From: Cryptomeria japonica | Lineage: Eukaryota > Streptophyta > Pinopsida > Cupressales > Cupressaceae | NCBI RefSeq assembly: GCF_030272615.1 | Contig: NC_081405.1 | Location: 648,743,420 to 648,807,419 of the forward strand | DNA length: 64,000 nucleotides | Direction: 5' to 3' | Part shown: positions 21,640 to 33,925 of the stretch, piece after piece | Layout: the number at the start of each line of letters is the position of its first letter | Numbering within the stretch: position 1 is the stretch's first letter | Position numbers and translations under genes: made by a program | The notes under the pieces: generated by a model | Database searches by the model: none | Seen by the model: the letters and a program-made list of their open reading frames with translations, nothing else | Told to the model about the DNA's origin: nothing

Positions 21640-22205
21640 TGATAGAAGGATTCTATCAAAAATATTTACATGGAAAGTACTTGAGTTATGATAGCACTCA
21701 TGTTTAGATGTCTCCTACTAGTTTGGGCACAATTCTATGTTTGGTCTTTCCCACCCATATCTATTGATTATATCATGTTGAATTTGCAAGAATTATTAGT
21801 GGCCTAGGTTGATTATAAGATCCTTGATTGAATTCATAAACAAAGTCAAGTCTTTAGCTATCTAAGGTGTAATCTAAGTGTTTCTCATGGCTTAGGAAAA
21901 GATATTATAGCACTCAAATATATTTAAATAAAAAGTACTTGAGGAGATATGGTATAAAGATTGTATCAAATATATTCAGATGGAAATTTCTTGGTGAGAT
22001 ACAATAGTACTCATTTAGATATCTCCTACTAGTTTGGTAATGATACTTTTTTTGGTCGTGTCCCCATATCTATTCAGTATATCATGTTGAATTTGTTGGA
22101 GTTATTAGTGTCCTAGGTTGATTGTGATATCCTCGATTGGCTACATAAATGAAGTCTTCTTTAGCCATCTGGGGAATTAGCTCAGTACTTTTCGAGTCTA
22201 AGAAA
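21640..22205. repeat. 311-bp tandem duplication
   Basis: TCTCCTACTAGTTTGG at 21711 returns at 22022. ATATCATGTTGAATTTG and CCTAGGTTGATT follow in both copies at the same spacing. The homology starts near GATTCTATCAAAAATATTT (about 21650, matched near 21959) and fades near 22205. No coding frame is shared. Substitutions are many, so the duplication is old. Confidence 0.8.
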
Positions 22206-22707
22206 TAGATATACCTATGTTGTTAGACATACATGGTCACATATACTTCCTATATGGCTTGTTGGTAGCTATGAGTGAGCTATGTGATAATGGTGAAAAT
22301 ATGTCATTACAAACAAATTGATTTTTTTTTGTTAAGCGATTAACCTAGTCTTTCCTTCAAGAAATGAACCTATAATATTTTTTAAGATGTTCATGTTGAA
22401 TTATAAAATAGTAATCCATTAATTTTTGAGTTTCTTTATTAATCAATAAACATTGTCATCTGCGGAATTGTTTTAGGATGGGTATTGCTAAATAATAATC
22501 TATTACATAGTATGACCTTAAACTCTTCTATGGTTTTCTATGGTTTTCTTTTCTTATTTCACCCATTTAAGTAATAGTACTTGATTGGTTATGAAATATT
22601 GGGTATGGGAACCCAAGTGTATGATCCTTTATAGAGAATATGTGAGGAAAACTTCATGTGAGTTCATTCCAGTTCGGTAGTGGGTATGTAGGTAGTCCTT
22701 GTGAGGT

Positions 22708-24466
22708 AGAGGGATCCCCTACTCTAGAACTCTCAAGGTTCAGTCACTCAAGGTGACACTCCAGAGGAACCTTCTACATGCTAGGTGAAAACAACTCATC
22801 AATATGACTAAGATTTCACTCTCAAGGTCTTAGTAACCTATGGAACACCTATGAAGCACCTATGAAGATCTATGGAGGCAAGGTGCACTAGGGTCACTGA
22901 TAGGCCCTCATGGATAATAAATTAGAAATGAAGTCTAAAATTCCTTTAAGGTCTTAAAACAATGTAATAATGGCCATTAGAGCCAATAAATGCAATTAAA
23001 TGTAATGAGAAGGTCAAAAAGTGTAAAATTGTCAAAATTGACAATTAGGCCTAGAAAGGGCTAAAATTGGGTTTAGAAGGGTAAAATAGGTTTATGAAGA
23101 ATAAAACAAGTCTTGAATGTTTGTAAGGTTATTGTAAGACCATTTTTGTGTGTTGGTAAAGTTAGTGGTCAAGTTTGTTCATGTTGACAACTTTGTTTGT
23201 CAAATGACAACTTTTGAGCAACTTTTATTGTCAAAAATGAAAAAAATGACAAAAATAGGTGGTTAGAGGTAGTTGGGTGGTTATGGTTCAGTATTGAAGG
23301 CCAAAAGTGCTATAAAAGGTTGTAAAAAAATTATATTGAGAGATATTGTGGGTTTTTAGTTGAAGACAATCATTTGGAACAATAAAATCCATCTTTTTGT
23401 GTCCATTTTCTGAGTTTTCAACGTGACAGTCAGATCTTTTGTTAATTTGGATGTATTTGATGTTTATATTTTGAAATTTTCTTGGTTGGAGGTAATAGAG
23501 GAATGATTTAACCTTTCTTTGAAGGTGGTGGCATTTGGTTTTATTGTGTTTTAGCAAAGTTCTTGGCATTTTAGTGAAAATTGCCATAACCCTGAACTAG
23601 GGTATCCCGTGACCTTGCAAATGTGATATCCTTTGTTTTAATGATTGAACAAACCTCATTTTGAGAAGGGATGGGGCCAAGGATGTATTTTACCTATCCA
23701 ATGTGTCTGCAGGGTTCCATGAAGGTTTTGGCACGTGCATGTAAGAGGTTTTTATGACTATTGCAGTCACAGGGGCAGATTGACTGTTACAGTCAAATGG
23801 TGGAGGCTTTGTTTGTTATGGTAGAGCATATTAAGGCCAGGAGGGCTTAGAAGGAAGGAGGTTGGTCATTCTACTACCTTTCAAAGGTGTTGGTGCAAGT
23901 GGAGTTCCCAAGGGAGGGCTTAAACCGGTGGTTTACTAAAGATAGCAGCAAATTGTCATAATAAGGATAGTATAAGGTTAAGTAAGTTGATTGCCAAATC
24001 AAGTTGGTTTTAAAAGATATCTTGGAGTGTGGATAGAGCCTATTTGCATTTTAAAGTGTCTTAGGTTATGGGAGTGCATGTAACCATTATTTTTAAGTGT
24101 TTATCTTGAGGGGTAATTGGTAACTGTCAAACAACCAGTGATAGGACAGTGATAAGCCATTTGTCTTAAGAACCTAGTTTGGAGTTTGGTTGGGTTTGTA
24201 ATGCTTCCAAATGCAATGTGGAAGGGTATACCTTGTTTTAGGGTATGGAGAGGCTTAAGAGTCAAGTGTTTATCCTTGAGTAGGATCCAAAGGAGTGAGT
24301 AGGTTACTAAGACCTTCAGAGTGCAGTCTTAGTCATATTAATGAGATGATCAATCATGATCAATAGGAGTTGGAATGGGGATTTGGTTTCACCTAGCATG
24401 TAGAAGGATCCTCTGGAGTGTCACCTTGAGTGACTGAACCTTGAGAGTTCTAGAGTAGGGGATCCC
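22708..24466. repeat. Inverted repeat pair around 1.45 kb
   Basis: The left arm (about 22708-22835) holds AGAGGGATCCCCTACTCTAG and CAAGGTGACACTCCAGAGGA. The right arm (about 24296-24466) holds the reverse complement with very few mismatches across the outer 80 bp. Inside, the arms stay alignable through CATATTAATGA/TCATTAATATG and AGACCTT/AAGGTCT, with one gap of about 38 bp in the left arm. The spacer has no transposase-like ORF. It could be a foldback element, or two opposed fragments of one repeat. Transcripts across it could form a long hairpin. Confidence 0.8.
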
Positions 24467-25443
24467 TCTGCATCACCTTGGGTGAAGGATGTTCCTACGA
24501 ACTCAGGTTCATAGGAGGAGTGGTTTAGGGGATAGCTCTAAGGTTGGGATTTTTCCTAAACCTATTTGACCTTCTCTCTTTTGTAGGATTTATTTTGAGG
24601 TTGAAATTAGTATTAGATAGTTATGGAATAGGCAATGAAACTTGATAATGTATGTCACATAATAATATAAAATTAGAACATGATAGGATTTAATGAGGTG
24701 AACAATGAATATTCTTATAGGGTATAGATAATTCTTTTTTTTTAGCTATATATTTTATTTGAGTTCAATTTTGGATGACATTTCTTTAGATCACCTATGT
24801 CATCTTTGAGAGAAAACCTAGAAGTATTATTAAGTAAGATTGGATATTTAGCGTCTAATATTTTTAATAGTTTTTTATAGTTTACACTTTGAAAAGGGAA
24901 TGGATATGATTACTTTATTAAGCTATATTTATTTTGTGCATCTATTGAGTGGATGCCATCTCATGTTTCTTTAATGTGATTCTTGTATGTTTACAAAATT
25001 TTACTTCAAAGCTCTATATGACTATGTATAGGCTCTCAAATCACTTGATTATGATAGACATGTATCTAGAGCCATCTAAGAAATACTTGTGAACCTTTGT
25101 GATGTGTAAATTATGTGTACATAGCTGCTATAAGACCTTCATATATTCTAATTAGATTAATCAATAGAGGCCTGAAACTTTACATAACTGCTAAAGCAAA
25201 TAAACCAAGGATTTCATGAGGAGTGAGAACAACAAAAAGAAAACCAGGTGAGGAATAAAAATCAATTGACAACTACATCCAAACACCAAAAAACTAGGTG
25301 AAGACTACTCAAGAAAACAAAAATAAAAATAGACACACCACCCATCAAAGACATGAACCAATGGTCTACTTGGTGGGGGTATTATCAATTTTCCAATCCT
25401 GGCTCGTCACTTTCACTTTGTTACATAAGGAGAGCCTCGTGTT
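24467..25443. other. Non-coding DNA
   Basis: AT-rich sequence between the inverted repeat and the split pseudogene. No supported feature. Confidence 0.45.
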
Positions 25444-25604
25444 TCAACCTTTTCCTAAAGAAACAACAAGGGACTCTAGCATAACTTTCACCCTTGACAC
25501 TGATGACTCCATCACCGTAGCAGGAGATGAACCCATGTGTTGTTTTTTTTTAGCATGCCTTCTATCTATTTCCTTCTAAATGGACTAGAGAATCATAGAG
25601 ACTT
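25444..25604 (-). pseudogene. Unrecognised pseudogene, 3' half, split by copia
   Basis: Read on the minus strand, this piece continues the frame of the other half (33253-33925) once the copia element and one copy of its target duplication are left out. It shows two TAG codons in short order (SMIL*SI*KEIDRR), then AKKKQHMGSSPATVMESS, and a TGA at 25444-25446. Composition (Lys, Glu, Ser rich) fits a coiled-coil or linker region. The protein family is not recognised. Confidence 0.5.
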
Positions 25605-27146
25605 TGTTGGCATTTCAATAAGGATATTGAGAAGGTTGTTGATGATTATGGATATAACTGATTAAGGATGATTTACTGTCTTAATATTATTATTTTGTCA
25701 TTGATGTCAAGAAATTGATTTTCTAATTCAGTATGATGTTGCCATATCTTGAGAAGTATGGTTTGATGAGTATAAAGATGTCGGTAAAAGACACAGAAAG
25801 AATATGATGAATAAGGGGATGAATAAGGCATTCAATGGGTAAATATTATCGAGTCAGACAATGATGAGATCATGATGTTTAGATTGTTTTAACATCATAC
25901 ATATGTTGTAAATTCTAAGGTTAATACTATACTATGTTACCAAGCAAAGAACCTAGTCGGTAAACCCTAAGGAACCTAGTCGGTAAACCCTAAGGTTATC
26001 GCTATCGGTTAATGAAGGCAGAATGTTTACCGAGTGAAGTTTAGCATTTACCGAGTTGTTACCAAGTTGTTACTGAGTTGTTACTGAGTTGTAACTGAGC
26101 TGTAACAAAATACATTAAATGGTTACATGCGTTATTTAATGAAGGAAGCTAATGAGCTGGAACTGATTAAATGATTGGTATGTCGTGCATGAAGTTTGTT
26201 AATGAATCTATGGCAAAGGAAAATTGGCATGAAGATCTACAGTGCAGATTGAACCGCATTACCCTGGCACAAGTTCCAAGAAATGTATGCAAGTTCCTAG
26301 GCAGGATAAAATGTTTTTCAAATCGAAGGATACATTGAACCTGGACAAGATTGAAGATCTGATGGCTATGATTGATCATGGGAAATGTGATCAAAGAGAT
26401 TAAGCGGTTAGCTAATTGTTTATAAATAGGGAGTTGTTGATAAACAATGTATGCGGGCAAATGTATGCACAGGGATGCTACATAGTGATTACCGAGCACA
26501 GAAGCTTGAAGACCTGTTTGAATAACAGAGTATAGAAGCCCACCAGATGGACAAGATTATTTCTATGCCTAGATTGTATTGATCAAATAAGAATCTGCTT
26601 TAGCATTTTAGATGTGAAGTTGCAGATAGATTTTTATTACTGTTATTTTGTGAAAGTGACAGAAAATCTCTTAACCGAGTGGACTTAACAGTCTTATTTG
26701 TAAAACCCTCTAGCAAGGTGACATTCTGATTGAGTTTTTGAAATCCTTTAACAAGGTCACTTCTAACAAGGTGAAGATCCTAACATATCTAAGGGAAATC
26801 CCTTAACCGAGTCACATCTTGCAATGTGTTTGTAATGTTTAATAGGATTTTCTTTTAACTGAGCATACTCTAGAAGAGTATATTTCTTAGTGGGTCTGAA
26901 ATCCCACAGTGGTTTTTCCCTACTTGGGTTTCCATGTTAAATCTGGTGTTATGAGGTTTATGATGTTTATATGCTTTTGAGTTTGCATGTTTAGTAGTTT
27001 TGGTTATATTACTGAAGTATATGTTATGGAGGTTGAATCTAATGTTGTTATGGAAGATTAAGTTTGTATGATTCACACCCTCCCCCCCCCCCCTCTCATG
27101 TTGTTGGCTATTGGATTTGTACTTACATTAAGTATCAGAACTATCA
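25605..27146 (+). repeat. Copia 5' LTR
   Basis: Starts TGTTGGCATTTCAATAAGG and ends ACTATCA, giving the usual TG...CA. It contains a 24-bp tandem pair (GAACCTAGTCGGTAAACCCT units near 25950-25995), a five-unit 11-bp array at 26051-26105, and a C-run near 27080. It is about 34 bp longer than the 3' LTR, mostly through the 11-bp array. Confidence 0.95.
26051..26105. repeat. 11-bp tandem repeat in the 5' LTR, five units
   Basis: Units CCGAGTTGTTA, CCAAGTTGTTA, CTGAGTTGTTA, CTGAGTTGTAA and CTGAGCTGTAA follow without gaps. The 3' LTR has only three units at 32191-32223, so the array expanded or contracted after insertion. Confidence 0.9.
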
Positions 27147-27148
27147 AT

Positions 27149-27160
27149 TAGTATCAGAGC
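27149..27160 (+). other. Copia primer-binding site
   Basis: TAGTATCAGAGC two bases after the 5' LTR matches the initiator-Met tRNA primer site TGGTATCAGAGC except for one G-to-A change at the second base. Confidence 0.9.
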
Positions 27161-27210
27161 TTTGGACTCTAGAAGAAAATTTTAAAGGTACTTGAGGCAA
27201 AGATCCAAAG

Positions 27211-30200
27211 ATGTATAAGAGGGATGTACCGAAGCTGAACAAGTCAAATTTCTCTACATGGCAGAAAAGGATGAAGCTGCACCTATTAGGAGTTAGAGAA
27301 TATGTTGTATATTATCTGGAGAATGATTTCATCACACCGAGCACCTATCCATTGACTATGGAAGAAATAAAGGCAAAGCAAGAACATATCCAAGCAATGA
27401 TTGAAATAACATCTGCATTGACCAACTCAGAGTTTAATGATCTAGAAGGCTACAATGATGCAAAGGCAATGTGGGACAAGCTCATATCTATATATGGCGG
27501 TGATGAACATATTCAAAGAGCAAAAGTAGATAGTCTAAGAGGACAACTTGAATCTATGAGGATGAATGAAGGTGAGAACATAACCCAATACAGTACAAGA
27601 CTAGAGGAGATTTACAATCAAATCAAAGGAGCAAGTGGAACTATTGAAGAAAAGGATATAACAAGTAAGTTGTTAAGAACCCTTCTACCGGCTTATGCTA
27701 TTCGAGTCTCTGCAATCAATGAATTGAGGTCTGTACATAATATGTCAGTTTCTTTAGATGCTACTATTGGTAAGCTACATGCATTTGAGTTAAGTAACTT
27801 TGATAACAGTGGATCTTTGGTTAATAAAGTTGAATCTGCATTTAGTTCTTTTCATCTTGATGAATCTAATTATTACAATGAAAGAAAGTATAAGTACTCT
27901 GAAGGAGATCACAATGGAGCAAGTGAAAGATTTCGTAAGAACATGGAAGAAGTACACAAACTATATGAGGAAATCAGAAAGTAGGAAGAGTTTGAAGCAC
28001 TATTAGCCAGAAGGTTACTGAGAGGCAAAGGTAAGTATAAAGGAAAACTACCTTTGAAATGTTTCAATTGTGATAAAATAGGACATATGGCTTCTAACTA
28101 TCCTGACAAAGATTCTAATGAAAAGAGAGATTACCAAGATGACAAACAGAAAGATAATCATTACAGAGGACACTAAGACTTCAGAAGAAGAGATAGAAAG
28201 ACATGCTTAATCACCGATGAGGAATCCAACGATGATAAATCAGATGAAACTGATACAGAGGAAGTAGTTTATGTGGCTATCAAAGATGGATCAAATGAAG
28301 AAAGGTATGAAGAAAAAGCCCTAATATCTCACATAAATACTAATGATTCTTGGATCATAGATAGTGGATGTTCACATCATATGATAGGTGATAAACACAA
28401 GTTTGTTATGTTAGAAGATTATGATGGAGGCTATGTAAGATTTGGTAATGATGCACCATGTCCAGTAAGAGGTAAAGGATCTATAACACTTCTTAACAAT
28501 GCAAGATGCAATGATGTTTATTATGTTGAAGGTTTGAAATACAATTTGTTGAGTGTAGCACAACTAAACAATACAGGTTACCGAATAGAATTTCATAAAG
28601 GAATTGTCAAAGTTCATGACAAGCATGGAAAGATAGTTGCTACCGGGACACAAACAAAAGGTAATACATTTCACCTTGACTCAACTTAGAACAAGTGTCT
28701 GTATGCAAAGATAGATGATACTTGGTTATGGCATAAAAGGTTTTGTCATGTAAATTTTGATAATCTGATCAAAATAAGTAAGAAGCACCAAGTAAGAGGT
28801 CTATCGAGTCTTGAAAAACCTGAGAATGCTATGTGTCGAGGATGCCAGATGGGTAAGATGACACGATCAATCTTTACAAGTAAGTCTTACACTTCTAAGG
28901 GAATTTTAGATCTTGTGCACACTGATCTTTGTGGTCCTATGAAAGTTCAAAGTTATTATGGTGATAAATATTTCATATCATTTGTGGATGACTATTCAAG
29001 GATGATGTCGGTAATGTTTTTAAAAGAAAAATCAGAAGCCTTTCAAATGTTTAAATGGTACAAGGCAAGAGTTGAAAATAAAATAGGAAGACAACTGAAA
29101 TGTCTTAGATTAGATAAAGGAGGAGAGTTCACATTTGATGAGTTCAACTTATTCTGCAATGATCATGGTGTTAAAAGACAAGTCTCTACATCAAGAACTC
29201 CACAACAAAATGGAACAGCTGAGAGAAGAAACAAAACTATTGTGGATTGTGCCAGAACCCTAATGATTGAAAAGAAAGTGCCACATACATTTTGGAGAGA
29301 AGCAATAAGCACAGCAATTTACATCCTGAACCGAGTACAACTGAAGAAAGGTACTTTGAAGACACCATATGAAATCTGGTATGACAAGAAACCTAATGTA
29401 AGTTATTTTAAAATCTTTGGAAGTAGATGATATGTACACAAAGATGATAGAAATGGAAAGTTTGATCAGAAAAGTGAAGAAGGAACATTTCTAGGTTATT
29501 CTTCTAGAAGCAAAGCATTTAAATGTCTGATCAAATCATCTAGCAAAATAGTAGAAAGTGCAAATGTGAAAATTGATGAATTTGCAGAAAGAAATAATGA
29601 AGGAAATTCCAAAGAACTAGAAGATTATGATGAATCTGTTTATGTTCAACTGACAAGTCCTACCAAGAAAACTGTTGAAGAAAATGAAGAGAATATCCAG
29701 TTACTGAATGATGAAGAAGATCATACAGAGCCTACCAAGCTTGTATTAGCCAAGTATGTTAGAAGACATCATGCACCAAGTCAGATTATAGGAGATAAGG
29801 ATGATCGAGTGATGAAAAGGAACAAACTGAGATAGAACACATGTCTGATATCTGAATTTGAACCGAGAATAGTGAAAGAGGCATTTAACAGTGAAGATTG
29901 GATAAATTCTATGACAGAAGAGATTGATCAAATCAAGAATAATGACACATGGACACTAATCCCAAGACCGAAGGACAAAAATGTAATTGGTACAAAGTGG
30001 ATTTTCAAAAACAAGCTAAATGAAAAAGGTGAGGTCATTCGAAATAAAGAAGGACTAATATGCAAAGGTTATGCTCAAGAAGAAGGAATTGATTATGGTG
30101 AAACTTTTGCACCTGTGGCTAGACTTGAAGGAATAAGAACATTGTTAGCATATGTTGCTTTCAAAAACTTCAAGGTATATCAAATGGATGTCAAATCTAC

Positions 30201-31395
30201 ATTTCTGAATGGAATATTAGAAGAAGAAGTTTTTATTGAACAACCTGATGGATTTGTTGAAGACAAGAGTAAAGATCAGGTATGTAAATTGAACAAAGCA
30301 TTATATGGTCTGAAACAAGCACCTAGAACATGGTATAAAAAATTGCACTCTTATTTGATTAAGATTGGTTTTATAAGGACAAGTGAGAACATCAATATGT
30401 ACATGAAGAATGATGAAAATGGAATACTGATCTCAGCCATATTTGTTGATGATATTATATTTTGTGGAAATGACTCTTTATGCAAGAACTTTGGGAATGA
30501 AATGAGCAAAGAATTTGAGATGTCATTAATCGGTGAGATAATGTATTTTATAGGTTTACAGATACTGCAAATGAAAAATGAGATTTTCATTACTCAATCC
30601 AAGTACATAAAGGAAATCTTGAAGAAATTTGGAATGGAGGATTCAAAACTAGTAAGTACTCCTATGACTACCAACAATAAACTATCAAAGAATGATGAAT
30701 CTGCATCTATTGATGAGACATTGTATTGATCCATGATTGGAAAGCTACAATATGTTGTTCACAATAGACTAGACATAGCACATGCAGTAGGTATAGTTGC
30801 AAGATTCTCTGCAGATCCTAAGGAAACACACATGACAGCAATCAAAATAATTTTTAGATACTTGAAAGGCACAGGGCATTATGGCTTAGTATATCAGAAA
30901 GGAAATGATTTTGATTTAAAAGTGTATACCGATGCTGATTGGGCAGGCAACATTGATGATAGAAAAAGCACAAGTGGAGGAGCTTTCTTTTTAGGAGAAA
31001 GACTAGTGAGTTGGCTTAGAAAGAAACAAGGATGTGTTTCATAGTCATCATCAGAAGATGAATACGTTGCTGCAGCATTGAATTATACCAACATAGCATG
31101 GATCAAACAACTGTTGGAAGGTATAAATGAGAAAGTTATCGAGCTAGTAACTATATTCTGTGACAATATTAGTGCCATTAACATTTCCAAGAATCCTATT
31201 ATGCACTCTAAGACAAAGCACATCTCTATCAAATATCATTATCTTAGAGAAGAAGCTCAAGAGAAGAAAGTGGTGTTGGAGTATGTTAGCACAAAGGAAC
31301 AAATAGCAGATATCTTCACCAAGCCACTACCAAGGGAAACTTTTGAGTATCTCAGAAGTAAGTTAGGGGTCCTACCCCTATCTTCTACTCACTGA
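27211..31395 (+). pseudogene. Copia gag-pol polyprotein with seven nonsense codons
   Basis: One frame of about 1395 codons encodes gag, protease, integrase, reverse transcriptase and RNase H in copia order. Gag starts at the ATG at 27211, with a UBN2-like region (WDKLISIYGG near 27473). The zinc knuckle reads CFNCDKIGHMASNY near 28060, and its last Cys is Tyr. Protease is DSGCSHHM near 28360. Integrase has WHKRFCH, CRGCQMGK, HTDLCGPM, FVDDYSR, LDKGGEF (DNGGEF is usual) and RTPQQNGTAER. Reverse transcriptase has [29 protein letters not shown] and FVDDIIFCG. RNase H has TDADWAG and ends ADIFTKPLPRE. Stops: TAG at 27982, 28687, 29833 and 31042; TAA at 28174; TGA at 29428 and 30727. The natural stop is TGA at 31393. 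Most breaks fit single C-to-T or G-to-A changes. Confidence 0.95.
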
Positions 31396-31697
31396 TCAAG
31401 TTCGGTGAAAGTGTCAATTCGATGACTCTACAAAATATCTTTTAGGAGTTGATGCTAATTTACACACTTTAGGATGTTTTCTAAAGGTGTGCAAGAAATA
31501 GTGCAGGATACAATACAGGAAAATTATGTTTTAGTTCTTTTTTTTTTTTTGGCATTGTTTTCAAAGGGGGAGAAGATTGGACAAAAGAGGAGAAGTCTAA
31601 TTTATGGGGGAGAATTTTGATGATAGGAAGAGAGCATTTCAGAATCTCACAAACAACTCATAGCAATCTAAATCAATTGGTTTTGCCATCAATTCCA

Positions 31698-31744
31698 AAG
31701 GGGGAGATTGTTGGCATTTGGCATTATAACAGACAATGGGAGAT
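31698..31744 (+). other. Copia polypurine tract with duplicated LTR-start junction
   Basis: AAAGGGGGAGAT followed by TGTTGGCATTT occurs at about 31700-31720. After about 28 bp, a second GGGAGAT-TGTTGGCATTT occurs at 31738 onward and opens the real 3' LTR (31745). The tract is therefore present twice, with a stub of LTR start between. The purine tract primes plus-strand DNA synthesis. Confidence 0.85.
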
Positions 31745-33252
31745 TGTTGGCATTTCAATAAGGATATTCAGAAGGTTGTTGATGATTATGGATATAAATG
31801 ATTAAGGATGATTTACTGTCTTAATATTATTATTTTGTCATTGATGTCAAGAAATTGATTTTCTAATTCAGTATGATGTTGCCATATCTTGAGAAGTATG
31901 ATTTGATGAGTATAAAGATGTTGGTAAAAGACACAGAAAGAATATGATGAATAAGGGGTTGAATAAGGTATTCAATGGGCAACTATTACCAAGTCAGACA
32001 ATGATGAGATCATGATGTTTAGATTGTTTTAACATTATACATATGTTGTAAATTGTAAGGTTAATACTATACTATGTTACCGAGCAAAGAACCTAGTCGG
32101 TAAACCCTAAGGAACCTAGTCGATAAACCCTAAGGTTATCGCTATCAGTTAATAAAGATGGAATGTCTATTGAGTGAAGTTTAGTATTTACCGAGTTGTT
32201 ATTGAGTTGTAACCAAGCTATAATAGAATGCATTAAATGGTTACATACGTTATTTAATGAAGGAAGCTGATGAGATAGAACTGATTAAATGATTGGTATA
32301 CCGTGCATGAAGTTTGTTAATGAATCTATGGAAAAGGAAAATCGGCATGAAGATCTATAGTGTAGATTGAACCACATTACCCTAGCACAAGTTCCAAGAA
32401 ATGTATGCAAGTTCCTAGGTGGGGTAAAACATTTTTTAGATCGAAGGATACATTGAACCTGGACAAGATTGAAGATCTAATGGCTATGATTGATCATGGG
32501 AAATGTGATCAAAGAGATTAAGTGGTTAGCTAATTGATTATAAATAGGGAGTTGTTGATAAACAATGTATGTGGGCAAATGTATGCACAGGGATGCTACA
32601 TAGTGATTACTGAGCACAGAAGCTTGAAGACCTGTTTGAATAACAAAGTATAGAAGCCCAACAGATGGACAAGATTTGTTCTATGTCTAGATTGTATCGC
32701 GCAAATAAGATCTACTTTAACATTTTAGATGTGAAGTTGTAGATAGATTTTCATTATTGTTATTTTGTGAAAGTGACAGAAAATCTGTTAATCAAGTGGA
32801 CTTAACAGTCTTATTTGTAAAACCCTCTAGCAAGGTGACATTCTGATTGAGTGTTTGAAATCCTTTAACAAGGTCATTTCTAACAAGGTGAAGATCCTAA
32901 TAGATCTGAGGGAAATCCCTTAACAGGGTCACATCTAGCAATGTGTTTGTAATGTTGAATAGGATTTGCTTTTAACTGAGCATACTCTAGAAGAGTATAT
33001 TTCTTAGTGGGTCCAAAATCCCACAGTGGTTTTTCCCTACTTGGGTTTCCATGTTAAATCTAGTGTTATGAGGTTTATGATGTTTATATGCTTTTGAGTT
33101 TGCATGTTTAGCAGTTTTGATTATATTACTGAAGTATATGTTACCAAGGTTGAATCTGATGTTTTTATGTAAGAGTAAGTTTGTATGATTCACCCCCCCT
33201 CTCATCTTGTTAGCTATTGGATCTGTACTTACATTAAGTATCAGAACTATCA
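31745..33252 (+). repeat. Copia 3' LTR
   Basis: 1508 bp, TGTTGG...TATCA, aligned over its whole length with the 5' LTR. It is followed by ACTTT, which repeats the bases before the 5' LTR. Differences from the 5' LTR are mainly transitions, plus loss of two 11-bp units and a shorter C-run near 33192. Confidence 0.95.
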
Positions 33253-33925
33253 ACTTTCTTCAGGGACATCATCTCATCCATCTTCCATTTGAGGTTTGTC
33301 TCATTGTCCTAAAGCTCCTCAATAACCTTCATCATCATGTTCCTATCATCCTTCTAGTCAATCTTCTTGCCCCTTCAACTCCTCTTCCAACCCTTCCCAC
33401 TCCTTTAGTTTATCCACAAAATCATTTTCCACCACCCAAACCCTCTAATCCTTTTCATTAACTACCCAATTGGAAGCTCTTATATCCACCTTGGTGAGGG
33501 TCTCAAGTCTATTGATTTTCTTCTTTGACACATTGAGTTGGCCAAGGATCCATTAGATTAGTACATCATGTTTGTTATAGGAATCATAGAGCTCATTAAC
33601 CTTATCAGAAAAAGGTTGGTAAATCTCATTTCCTCAGGGAGTAAGAAAGGGAGGGGAAGGGGAGCCAAAGTAGGGAGTATAAGGGGTACAATTTTAGTAG
33701 GGTTGTCTAGAGTCCATTCCATGCCATTAGACTAGGAGGAAGCAGAATCCTCAAAAACATTTTCATCTTCCTCTGGCTCTTCTGCAATGCATTCAATAAA
33801 AAGAGGGATCAAGGGTTTTTATTTTCACCTGACCTACTAGGGTTAACCCTAGTAGGAATCCCTTTGAGCTTAGGAGTAGAACTAGTGGCTTTACATTTTA
33901 GGTTATTCAAAATTTCAACAAACAT
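33253..33925 (-). pseudogene. Unrecognised pseudogene, 5' half, split by copia
   Basis: The minus strand opens with an ATG at 33923-33925, then MFVEILNNLKCKATSS, TPKLKGIPTRVNPS, a frame change, an acidic ECIAEEPEEDENVFED segment, LILPTLAPLPLPFLLPEE, another frame change, and helical text such as VNELYDSYNKHDV, INRLETLTKVDIR, DKLKEWEGLEEELKG and KWKMDEMMSLKK up to the copia border. Five or more stops and at least two frameshifts are present. The latter part looks like a coiled coil. The frame continues in the piece at 25604-25444. I do not recognise the family. It may be an accessory ORF of another retroelement. Confidence 0.55.

Larger units (their letters stand above)
25605..33252 (+). mobile_element. 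Near-complete Ty1/copia retrotransposon
   Basis: A 7.65-kb element with both LTRs (25605-27146 and 31745-33252), a primer-binding site, a single-frame gag-pol and a purine tract. It is flanked by ACTT(T) at 25601-25605 and 33253-33257, a target-site duplication. The polyprotein keeps one frame from 27211 to 31395 with seven nonsense codons and no frameshift. The first 315 bp of the two LTRs differ at about 12 places, so it is the youngest LTR element in the window. It sits inside a minus-strand pseudogene. Lineage within copia was not assigned. Confidence 0.95.

Noticed and set aside
25298-25579. Plus-strand ORF of 93 codons next to the copia element
   Set aside because: No motif. The opposite strand carries the split pseudogene frame that continues across the copia insertion, so this is a shadow.
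26167-26499. Minus-strand ORF of 110 codons
   Set aside because: It lies wholly inside the copia 5' LTR and is not preserved in the 3' LTR.
27149-27160. tRNA gene remnant
   Set aside because: It matches only the 3' end complement of initiator-Met tRNA, which is what an LTR primer-binding site is. No cloverleaf surrounds it.
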